DNA of 22,471 bases from assembly GCA_004151065.3 (NCBI GenBank), contig NWUY0300016017.1:18769-41239 (forward strand). Direction: 5' to 3'. Below the pieces are notes generated by a model. It did not search any database. It was given only the letters and a program-made list of their open reading frames with translations, and had not been told where the DNA came from. Positions 9,939 to 18,660 of this stretch are shown here, in pieces. Source of the stretch: Larix sibirica (lineage: Eukaryota; Streptophyta; Pinopsida; Pinales; Pinaceae). Every line of letters starts with the position of its first letter. The first letter of the stretch is position 1. Both the position numbers and the translations under genes were made by a program.

Positions 9939-9973
9939 CTTTTTTTTCATCCAAAAAAAAGCATCCTTTTATT
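9939..9973 (-). terminator. LINE 3' end: poly(A) signal and A-tail
   Basis: On the minus strand an AATAAA hexamer (plus 9968-9973) is followed about 20 bp later by a run of eight A (plus 9940-9947), next to the target-site duplication. This fixes the 3' end of the element and the orientation of the insertion. Confidence 0.82.
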
Positions 9974-10266
9974 AAAGTAAAAAATATGTGTCAAAATGCA
10001 TTCGTCATACCAGAGAGAAGTCGAGGAGACTTCTCAGAAACATAAACAAACCCTTATCCAGTTCAAAATTAATACATCTCCTCTGATCGGTGCTCAACGA
10101 GCTACTAGAGGAAAAAAACTCAATTGTCAATAATATATGAAAAAACAGTCTTCAGTAACTTCGTTGAACAATGCACCAAAACAAGAAAAAATTGCCACCC
10201 TCGAAAGTAGCCATCAGACGTCAAGAAAAGTATGGTCAACAAAACTATGGAGCCAAGTAGAATATG
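9974..10266 (-). other. LINE 3' untranslated region
   Basis: Lies between the ORF2 stop (10269-10267) and the poly(A) signal. No frame or structure is recognised in it. Short plus-strand open frames here are chance. Confidence 0.6.
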
Positions 10267-10710
10267 TTACAGTGAATCCAGGGTTAATGACCCATTCGAA
10301 ACCAAAGAGTTCCCTCGAAATTCTTTGAAACACATCTGCCCAGTAGATAAACCCAATGCCAATTTTGATAATCCGTCGACCACAGTGTTATGACAACGAC
10401 AAATATGCTTGAATTCAATACAGGAGAAAGCTGTAATCAGTGTCTGGATCCTCATGCACCAGTGCTGCAGCGTTAGTGAACGTAGACGAGACTGTTCACC
10501 AGCCCAATTGATGATAACACGAGAGTCGCCAAGGATACAAATATTTTGAAGTTCAAGATGCCTGCCAAAACATAATAAACCCCATAATGCCAATAATTCT
10601 GCTCTAGTGTTTGTGCATGTACTATCCATAAACATCAAGTGATAAAAATGCTTAGTTGAGAGTTTAATTACCAAGACTGCACCACAAAAACCACCCTATG
10701 TTTCTCCATC
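10267..10710 (-). pseudogene. LINE RNase H domain, C-terminus of ORF2 (one in-frame stop)
   Basis: On the minus strand one frame runs from FFDG (Asp codon at 10710-10708) through TNTRAELLALW, LGDSRVIINW and HNTVVDGLSKLAL to a stop at 10269. The four acidic residues of RNase H (D in DG, E in AEL, D in GDS, D before GLSK) are all present. A TAG at plus 10696-10698, four codons after the first Asp, is the only break in this domain. In plant L1 elements it follows zf-RVT and probably degrades template RNA during second-strand synthesis. The stop lies in a loop where the family usually has Gly/Asn-rich sequence. Confidence 0.87.
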
Positions 10711-11441
10711 GAAGAATCCAAGAGGATAAGTATAAGAACTCTCATCAAATGGATCTCGAGTTATATAAGTATTTCTTTTCAGTGACCAAACCGAGTTACT
10801 GCTTGCCAGAAATTTTCAACAAACCAACATCACCGAAGGCTTCAGGTTATCGAAAATTAACCTATTCTAAGCAAGCAAGATCTCCCAAAGGGTATGGAGA
10901 ATTATAGAGACAATCTTCATAGGCAAAGTGAAACAATTATCTATATTGTCGGCAAAAAAGTTTGATCCCATAGGGGAAGTACCGGCACTTCACCTTTAAT
11001 AACCGCCAAATCTCCCGAAAGAAACTACAACCAGATGGTGAATGTCCTCATGGGCTTTCCGACAAAGAAGACAAATCCCAGGTCCAGCAAAGCCCCGTTT
11101 CTGTAAGTTCCCCCAGGTAAGGATTTTGTTATGTCTACAAAGCCAAACAAAACAACTGATCTTCTTTGGCACCTTATCATTCCTTAGTCTTAGAAGCCTC
11201 CACCCAACTATCGCAGTCTGTACAGTCTCCAGAACCTTAATATATGCCTGTCGGGCAGTAACCATCCCATCTACAGGGTTTTCCTCCCGTACCAATGTTT
11301 CGAGCTTCTCAGAAAAAAAGTAATGCCCAACGAAGAGAGTTTATTTACATAACCATCCCACTCCTATCGACAGAAAGTAGGAAGTTGCAGGTCCATTGAG
11401 GTAAACCATTGTGAGCAAAGTTCCCCAGAATATTTTTTAAC
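10711..11441 (-). pseudogene. LINE zf-RVT zinc-binding region of ORF2 (broken)
   Basis: The frame at 11295-10996 (minus) reads VTARQAYIKVLE, then VPKKISCFVWLCRHNKILTWGNLQKRG, then CLLC and HEDIHHL, the core of zf-RVT. The final Cys of the usual C-x2-C...H-x4-C set is not seen where the frame reads VVVSFG. Sequence on either side, to RNase H at 10710 and to the RT connector at 11441, is decayed and holds stops. It corresponds to 833-1559 of the first LINE. KISCFVWL parallels KLKCFIWF there. Confidence 0.78.
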
Positions 11442-11991
11442 CTAAGTAAGAGAATTAATACCCCATAACAATAGCTCCTTTAATAGACCGTCTGATAAAT
11501 AGGAGGCACTACCCATTCCGACGATAGGATCAATACTAACGAACATCTGTATGCCCCTCCCCACCTTCCAACATACAGCAGAATTTACAGCCGGATATAC
11601 TTTAAGGAAACTTCTCCAAATCTCGAACGAATTTTGGAAATATTTTTCAGTCCTTCTAAACCACTGAGCTGGGTCCATCCTCCTCAGGTACTTGGCTTTG
11701 ATTAATTTCCCCCACAACCCCTGGTCAAATAGGCACCTCTAGAAGTTCTTGGCACAGAGAGCCACATTGAAATCATTTAGACGCTTGATACCCCATCCCC
11801 CTGAGATTAGGGGAAGGGATATATACTCCCAGGAGCAAAGATGGATCTTTATATCACCCTCCCTCTCCCCCCCATAGGAAAGTAAAAACCTTGGAACTGA
11901 TCTTATTCAATACCCCTTGAGGAACAATGAACAAAGAAAACCAATAAACGAGGATGCTATGAAGAACATAATTTACCAGGGCCAGTCGTCC
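11442..11991 (-). pseudogene. LINE ORF2 RT thumb and connector (broken)
   Basis: Just past a TGA that ends the RT frame, the same frame gives GRLALVNYVLHSILVYWFSL and VFTFLWGG. A shifted frame gives ISLPLISGGWGIKRLNDF, then LWGKLIKAKYL and W-x-VGRG from 11717 to 11442. These match 404-832 of the first LINE almost motif for motif (KLTLVKSVLIGTPVYWFSL, FNFLW, ISGGWGIKDL, LWSKVIHQKYI). The TGA probably replaced a GGA or CGA codon. No function remains. Confidence 0.82.
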
Positions 11992-13074
11992 TCAAAGAGT
12001 CAACCAGCAATGGCTCCATGCATTAATTCTTCGCGTAATCTTCTGAATCAGCCAATGCCAGTCCAAAATCCCATAGCAATTTGGCTTAAGGACAAAGCCA
12101 AGATACTTGAAGCCCGCATCCAAGTCCATAAAAGAGAAACCATACAAGTTTTTAATGAAATTAATAAAGTCCCCATCAGAGTGGCTTCCAAAAAATCCCG
12201 ACTTTGCTGAATTGATAACCATCCCAGAAGCCTCGCAAAAAATATCGAGGATTGACTTGTACATATTCCATTCTCCAAGAGATCCGGTCCCAAATATAAG
12301 TACATCGTCAACGAAAAGTAGATGTGTAATAGAAAGGGTTGTGGCAATAATGATACCTGAAATGTTCCTACGATCCTTAGCCTTTGATATGAGAAGGTTG
12401 AGCCCTTCGATGGCCAGAATGAACAGGTATGGTGATAAGGGGCAGCCTTGACGTAAACCCCAGGAGCCCCCGAAATTAGTAGTCGGTGACCCATTGATCA
12501 AAACCGAGAAATTAGCAGTAGTAACACAACTCATCATCCAATTTACCAGCTCCACAGACAGTCCAACCTGTATGAGAATAAAGCGGAGATAGGACCAATC
12601 AAATCGGTCATAGGATTTTTGAAGATGAATATTTAGAATAAGAGTGTCCAATTTATTTTCTTTTATAGTGTGAATGCCCTTCTGTGCAGTCCCCACAACA
12701 TCTATGATCTTGTGGTTTGGTAAAAAATTAAACTGTTCAGCAAATACCCAGCGATCCAGAATGGGATTTATCCTCTCAGCAATGATTTTACTGATAATTG
12801 TATACATGAGGTTGCATAAAGAAATCAGACGATAGTCATCAAAATTAGACATTTGATCCACCTTTGGAATAAGTGTAATGTAAGTAGAATTCAAACAAGC
12901 CGGCACCACCTCCTTCTGCTTGGACTCTTCAATAGCTGCAGCAAGTTCCATTCCAAGAAGATTGAAAAAATACAAATAAAATTCCATAGGCCTTCCCCTG
13001 GGGTCAGGACTCTTATCCATGGCGAAGTGTTTGAGTGTGGAGTGAACCTCCTCAATAGTAATAGGTTTTCCCAC
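11992..13074 (-). pseudogene. LINE reverse transcriptase core of ORF2; motif A Asp replaced
   Basis: A 361-codon open segment (360 residues plus stop) of ORF2. Motifs by residue from 13074: KSPDPRGRPMEFY (21-33), LIPKVDQMSNFDDYRLISLCN (69-88), the motif A region at 150-160, GLRQGCPLSPYLF (206-218) and FVDDVLIF (254-261), then EWNMYKSILDIFCEASGM and FKYLGF. The motif C Asp pair is intact. In motif A, where the family has a catalytic Asp (L-D-L-x-K-A-Y-D), residue 150 is His (codon at 12627-12625). The segment is preceded, 13290-13075, by linker sequence in another frame (NVIWDIRVEHDR, VFYNPSIKKAHVDHF). It would copy element RNA at a nicked target, but this copy should be inactive. Confidence 0.92.
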
Positions 13075-13269
13075 TTCCTGATAATCCTCGTCTGAAAATA
13101 TCTAGGAAATTTTTTGATAGTCTCTAGTTGGCTCAAAAGAGATACCTATTGACTTTCAGAGTATATGTCCTTGAAATGATCCACATGCGCTTTCTTGATC
13201 GAGGGGTTATAAAAAACAGTCCGATCATGTTCCACCCTAATATCCCAAATAACGTTCATCAGCCTTCTC

Positions 13270-14388
13270 TTATTGGCAAAACCAGTGGAAATATTTAGTG
13301 TTTTTATCGCCCACTGAGAGCCAAATAACCCTACTGTTTTGGCACCACTCCTCTTCTAGCTGCAAGAGGATTCTTTCCTTATCTTTACATAACTTCAAAA
13401 CACTAAATCTTCGTTCCATCGAGAAATATGACTCATCTGTATCAGCATATAAGGATTGTAATTCCTTTTCAATTGCCTCTAACAACAACATATTTTCCTT
13501 GTTTTTAGCATTAGACCACTTCCTTACTGGATCTTTCAACAAAGCTAGATTTTTAGTGATACCTATCAAAGGAGATAAATTGATAGTTGCCGACAGCTGA
13601 TGCCATTCCTTCCTCACCATATCACCAAATGAGTCATCAATAAGGAGACCAGGGTTAAACTTGAATGGATATGCATGATGAGAATGATCGAAATCCAGTT
13701 CCAGGATTACAGCCTTATGATCCAAGACCCCCATCGAATAAGACCAAGACCGATATTTACCAATATCTCCACAGAGGTTTTCTGCCATTAAATACCGGTC
13801 CAGGCGCTTAGCAATACCTGCTCTACCACATCTACCATTCGTCCAAGTAGGATAAAGGAAATTTGGGACCACATCTATTAAGTTAGAATCCTCAAAAAGA
13901 TTAGAAAAATACTCGGCTAATGGGTCCAGTAGTCTCCCAGCACCCCAGACTTCCTCCAAATTCAAAGTAAGGTTAAGATCCCCAGCAACAATAAGGGTCA
14001 GGTCCGTTACAATGCCAGAAAATTTAATCCTATCCCAAAAAGCCTTACGCTGTTGATACGGACCGTAAATATTAAAGACCCGAACCAAAGGCTGACAGCC
14101 ATGAATTCTACCTTCAATTAAGATTCCTGCACAAGTTTTAAAAGAGGAGAAATCAACCTTCAAAGGGTCCCAAGCGACCAAGGAACCCCCCGAATGGCCA
14201 ACTGCATCTAGGGCACATACATGCCACGTGGGTTTAATCTTTAGAAAAAAATTGTAGGATTCGATCAATGAAGACATCGTTTCTTGTATAAGTAACAAAG
14301 ATGGATTATAAATCTCCAGAAAACGCTTCAGGTCAGTCCTCTTTGGGCCACTGCCGAGCCCTCTAATATTGAAGGAGACTAAAATCAC
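13270..14388 (-). pseudogene. LINE ORF2 N-terminal AP-like endonuclease
   Basis: An open 372-residue segment with the exonuclease-endonuclease-phosphatase fold of L1 elements. Visible active-site residues are N7 (SFNIRGLG), E36 (IQET), Y108 (NIYGPY), D137 and N139 (AGDLNLT), TWTNGR at 181-186, RLDR at 195-198 and D223-H224 (LDHKAVILE). All look intact. The domain nicks target DNA for target-primed reverse transcription. No ATG precedes FNIRG: the first codon is GTG, with a TAG not far upstream, and this GTG overlaps the ORF1 stop. The C-terminus keeps the RT-linker motif SVGDKNTKYFHWF, where a frameshift near 13275 breaks the link to the RT. Confidence 0.92.
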
Positions 14389-16009
14389 TGGGAAACCTTG
14401 TGCAGGGCCAATCCTCTAAGATATCGATTGTGATGATTCTCCCCCAAAGAACGAGGACTACCAAGACCATGATAAAAAAGAGAATAAATCGAAGGATTAA
14501 TAAGCTTCCCATCCATCCCCACCAAACCCTTCCCATCTCCCGATGAGCCAGGGACCTTACGAGGTTTGCGACTTTTACGAATCGTGACATTGCCTTTAAA
14601 ATTCGAGGAGATGGGGATCACAGGAGAAATCTCATTGATAGTAGTGGAGTAAGTGCATAGAGGTAGAAAAGCCTCCCCCACCATCCAAGACTGGGACTCA
14701 TTCGGTGGAGAGACCAACATGGAAGGAGATGAAGACATAACCCCCCCATCCCCCCCTCCACTAAACAAGGACTAGCATCAATACCCGTAGGGGAGTTTGA
14801 AAGATGTGGGTCCACAGGGGACATTTCAACACCCCCCACCGAAACCTCCCGGTCTCCAGAAGATACTAGGTCATCCCCCAAATGTCCCCCAATATCCAAA
14901 ACTGCAGGAGCCAAACCCGACTCCGAAGCAAAATGGGTCTGAAATTCCGATTCAATAGCACCTTTTACCACATCCAAGGGTAAAAAATTGAGTAAAACAG
15001 GGAGAAGAAGAGAAAACTTACCAAGTGCAGAAGAAGCCGAGCTCTAATCCAAAGGCAAAGGGAGCCATTGGCCATCTTTCGGGTTATCAATACATATATT
15101 CCCCACAATAGGGCGAACAACAACCTCAGTTCTCACACCACATTGAGCCTTCGAATGACCCACTCGACGACAAGAATAACAATGAAATGTTATTCTCCAA
15201 TAGTCTAGCCGTTGGATAAATGAACCGCCATCCCAAACAACCTCCAGCTCACTAGGTAAATCTTCACTCGCATCCAGCTCAACCAACATACGAGGGGTAT
15301 TACGCTCTAGTCCAAAGAGCTGTTGCTCTTCCATAAGGATAAAATGCCCAATGGAGTTGGCAACTACCATGAAACCATTAATATTCCAGCACTGTAAGGG
15401 AAAACCCAGGAGAACCGTCCACAAGTGACGCTTACAATGTCGCTCTTTCCTAGCGTCGAAACTGTTATGCTATCTCTATAAAACTACGAAGCCTCTACCG
15501 TAAACCCATAATTTCTCTTCAATAATCTTGTGGTTCTCCTCAACAAGGGACTAAAACATCCTCCACCCCTTCGCAAGCATAAGAACCCTCAACATGTTTG
15601 AGATCAGGGGTTTCCACCTTTCACGGACCTAGGCCAGGATATCCAGATGCTTCAAATGAATATACTCAAATTTTTCGACCAGTGCCCGAGCACTTAGTGT
15701 CAAAACTAGGTCCATAGTTATGTCTTTCCCGAGAACACACAAAGGTCTCTCCTTCCGTTCTTTTTCAAACTGTAAAAAAATCTCTCTACGCACAGGAACA
15801 TCACCCCCTTATAAGCCCGGTCCAGAATGAATTTTAACCCGATAGGGCCTGTCAGTGGGCTCACATCTCATGGTCCCCGGTGTCTCCTTCTCTTGAGAAA
15901 AACCCCCAGACCCGAAATTAGAGGGTACAAAAGATACCTGGGCATTAGGGTTTGTATAAACCCCAAACTTCAATTCTGGACCTCGAGTGACCATACCTCG
16001 AAACCCCAC
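14385..16009 (-). pseudogene. LINE ORF1: DUF4283 and CCHC zinc-knuckle protein (broken)
   Basis: One minus-strand frame can be followed from 16009 to about 14740, broken by a TAA at 15811 and TAGs at 15631, 15553, 15478, 15472 and 15046. It reads GVYTNPNAQVSFVPSNFG, then VPVRREIFLQFEKER, LSARALVEKFEYIHLKH, WVYGRGFVVL, LWTVLLGFPLQCWN and a CYSC...GHSKAQC zinc knuckle (C-x2-C-x4-H-x4-C). This is the DUF4283-zf-CCHC layout of plant LINE ORF1 RNA-binding proteins. A frameshift in runs of G near 14740-14755 moves the Ser/Pro-rich and basic tail (RKSRKPRK) into another frame, ending at TGA 14387-14385. Residues upstream of 16009 are uncertain. Confidence 0.83.
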
Positions 16010-16455
16010 AAAACACAGGAGAGGTGACGAAACTGCCCCAGCAAAATCGGTATCTAAAACACAAGGTCAACCACCATCACCAACTAAGCCAAACCACAAT
16101 AAACAAATAGTGACATACCCAACTGATCCCAAAAAACCGCAGAAAAAATCGCTTCCCACTTTTTTACCTGGTTGGTACTAAGTTCAAAACCCAGTGTTGA
16201 ATGGACTCCAGGGGACCAGGTATGCAACCAGGTCAGTGCAGTAATCAGTTAGCAGAAAATTCGATGAGTATTACAGTCCTAGCAGATATAATAAAAAAAT
16301 AAGCAGAAACACATAACGAGGGGAGCTACCTGCCAAGAGGATCCCATTCCCTTGATCATATCACGGGATCATAGTGATAGACGCCCCACAGGGCCATCCC
16401 TCAGGGAAATCCAGAGGCTCCATGCGCAAACCCTAACAATTTTAGGATCCAAACC
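16010..16455 (-). other. LINE 5' leader
   Basis: Sequence between the right target-site duplication and the first clear ORF1 coding. An ATG at plus 16420-16422 (minus strand) opens only about 20 codons (MEPLDFPEGW...) before a TGA. It may be the old ORF1 start followed by decay, or a leader ORF. The AGGTA near the GGGAGCTACCTGCC of the plus strand looks like a 5' splice site, but I cannot support an intron. No promoter motif is recognised. Confidence 0.5.
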
Positions 16456-16468
16456 AAATCATTACTCT
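16456..16468. repeat. Right target-site duplication of the LINE
   Basis: AAATCATTACTCT, identical to 9926-9938. It marks the 5' end of the inserted element and the resumption of the older locus. Confidence 0.93.
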
Positions 16469-16949
16469 GCATTCATTTTTGCGAGAATATTTATTTTAAA
16501 TCATTTTTTACCTCCAGATGTTTTTTGCCTGATATTTTGTTGGGATTATTTTTTCCAAGATGTTTGAAACCATTACCTATTTTCTCTTTCCAATGTTTGA
16601 TTTTCAACATTTTTAAGTAACCATATATCGTAATCTCTTTTTCTCACTTAGAAAGTGTCCACCCGAGGTTTCCCATCTTGAGATATTATACGGAAATCAT
16701 TAAAGACACGGGTTTAATCATGATTTAATGGCCCCTAATATTTACTCAGCTATCATCGTCGTTTTACTTATTTACATTCAATTTAGATGTGAAATTTGTT
16801 TTAGTGGTTTAAATATGAATACTTATGTTATTTTCAGAATTTTCATTAATCTATCCTCTTAATGCGAGCAATTTTTTCACACTAATTCCTGAACTGAGAT
16901 CCCCAAGCTCATTAAGAACTACTGACTAACACTTGTTTAAGCTTTTGAG
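16469..16949. other. AT-rich right flank of the LINE, 5' region of the unknown gene
   Basis: No coding sequence is seen. GATGTTT/GATATTT motifs like those left of the LINE recur near 16514, 16530 and 16558. Being just upstream of the long decayed coding sequence, it may hold its leader and promoter, but I see no clear TATA or CCAAT arrangement. Confidence 0.45.
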
Positions 16950-17026
16950 GTAATGGATTTATATAATAATTCTGCCAATAATTTTGTTTTGATTTCAGTC
17001 ATGCTTATTATGGTTGGTTTTTGTAG
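16950..17026 (+). other. Possible 5'-UTR intron of the unknown gene
   Basis: GAG|GTAATG at 16950 and a T-rich stretch ending TTTTTGTAG at 17026 give a plausible 77-nt plant intron, AT-rich throughout. Splicing would place the next ATG (17043) in TTCACCATGG, an excellent start context. An ATG at 16953 lies inside the proposed intron, and its first 30 codons are hydrophobic and unlike what follows. Confidence 0.42.
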
Positions 17027-17042
17027 GCAATCTAGTTTCACC

Positions 17043-18660
17043 ATGGTATGCAAAGGAAAAGCTAGGTCTGTTGACCCTGCTGATGAATTCAAGGGAAAAG
17101 ATCCCAACTTTAGGATTTATTTTGATACATACTACCAAAATAGTGACCCGCAATGCTTAGACTGGGAAACCATTTATAGCCTTCTTGACAACCAAGAATT
17201 TACACAGTATGGGGATGAAGCTTCCATCTTCTAGAAGATCAGAAGTAGTAACATACATGCTATTGTCGTTCGTCCTACTATCATGCCATGCACAGATATG
17301 GTCAAATGGCTCATTGCTTACATGGACCAGACCATAATTACTTTTAATGATGCTACTGGTATGGTGATTTCATTATGTAAACTTGACACTCTTTCTAGGA
17401 TTTATGCTCTGAATAATCCTCAAGTTTTGCTTACTGACGGTCTCTCCATTGAGTATGAGAAGAAAATTGACTTGGTCGGATTGGTCAAAATTTGGTGGTT
17501 CGATAAGGCCATTTTTCAAGTCCATCTAAATAAATTGTATGATGTCTAGTACCTTAGAGAACTCTTCAAGTTTCTAGAGTCTATGCTCTGCGGACTATAT
17601 GGTTTGGAGAACCGCACTCTCTTCAGGTTGGAATGGGAACCATTAGTTCACCATATCATTACACATGATCATCTATTTAGTTGGGCATAGATTTGCAAAT
17701 TTGAAGTATGCCATTAACTTAGTCAAAAATACGCCTGTGACAAAAAAACTAGGTTTTATATGTTTGCATATTTGGTAGACCTAATGTGTGCATCATTCAA
17801 ATACCCCTTGATGAAATGGTACTTCAATGAAAAAAGTCGACCTATTCATATTTATTGTGTTGTTCTATGGGAGGAAAATTATAGACAACACATATATGAT
17901 ATCCGTGATGGTTTTATTGGTGTTGTCTATTTAGTTATTTTTAATAAGAATGCTTATCGCTTATCAAAGGAAGATAGGAAACTTGTTTCAACAATGAGAT
18001 ATTGGTATTGTGGTGAAGTTTTTGCCTATCCAAGGATCCGGGGACATGAATCATTGCACCTGCTACCCAAGTATGTTCGTGATAGAATGGTCTTGGAGGA
18101 GATTGCATATCAGACAACAATTGAAGGAATTCATGATTGTTGTGCAACTCTTAAGAGGAAGACATGGCCGAGATTCCCTTTAACATTAGGGAATTTAGTT
18201 ATTTAGAATGACCCGCATGCACATTTCAAGGATTCTGGGCTAAAAGAATTGAAGTTGGAATGTGCATTACCAGGATGCACGACCCTTTACACTTCGTTGA
18301 AAATAATTTTTTCAGATGCTCAGTTAAAGTCTACCTATGTTCATTAGATTGAACATGATGATTTTATTTACCAAGGAGCCTTGAGTTTTGAGGAAGTACT
18401 TAGTAAAATTTTAGATCCTGCACAAAGAGTAATTATTCATGAAGCTCAAAAATCCTAGAAAACACGGGCCATGGAAGAAAGAAACAAGGTTTTTGATATA
18501 GAAGAAGAGGGAATGAGTAAGGCCATTGTCTTAAGTTATATACAATCCAAAAGTCAAGTACAAAATTCCTTAGATCACCGGAAACTTGTAGAGTACATCA
18601 AAGGCCAAAAATCCAATGAAATTTCTCATACCCTTCATTCAACAAGCCGATTATTCCAAA
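17043..18660 (+). pseudogene. Unrecognised large gene, N-terminal half (decayed)
   Basis: One frame runs from the ATG at 17043 to about 18660 with stops only at 17232, 17547, 17688, 17715 (TAA), 18204, 18345 and 18456; all but one are TAG. The readable protein is even in composition and looks globular: VDPADEFKGKDPNFRIYFDTYYQ, DMVKWLIAYMDQ, ATGMVISLCKLDTLSRIYAL, FAYLVDLMCASFKYPLMKWYF, HIYCVVLWEENYRQHIYDIRDGF, HLLPKYVRDRMVLEEIAYQT, then FEEVLSKILDPAQRVIIHEAQ. I know no named domain for it, and it shows no RT, integrase, transposase DDE or helicase motif. The consistent frame and protein-like sequence across stops show a real former gene. It may belong to an uncharacterised repeated plant family, possibly transposon-borne. 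Function unknown. Confidence 0.75.

Larger units (their letters stand above)
9939..16455 (-). mobile_element. Apparently full-length plant L1-type LINE, inactivated
   Basis: A 6517-bp minus-strand insertion bounded by a perfect 13-bp target-site duplication. Read on its own strand it has about 450 bp of 5' leader, ORF1 (DUF4283 plus CCHC zinc knuckle, 16009-14385), ORF2 (endonuclease, RT, zf-RVT, RNase H, 14388-10267), about 330 bp of 3' untranslated sequence, an AATAAA signal and a short A8 tail at the duplication. This is the plan of plant L1-clade non-LTR retrotransposons. Both ORFs carry stops and frameshifts, and one RT catalytic Asp is replaced, so it cannot move by itself. It split an older AT-rich locus. 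The target duplication is still perfect, while the coding part has at least ten lesions. Confidence 0.93.

Noticed and set aside
11992-12500. Open frames on the plus strand and in other minus frames across the RT
   Set aside because: They are shadows of the RT reading frame; the RT motifs are all in one minus-strand frame.
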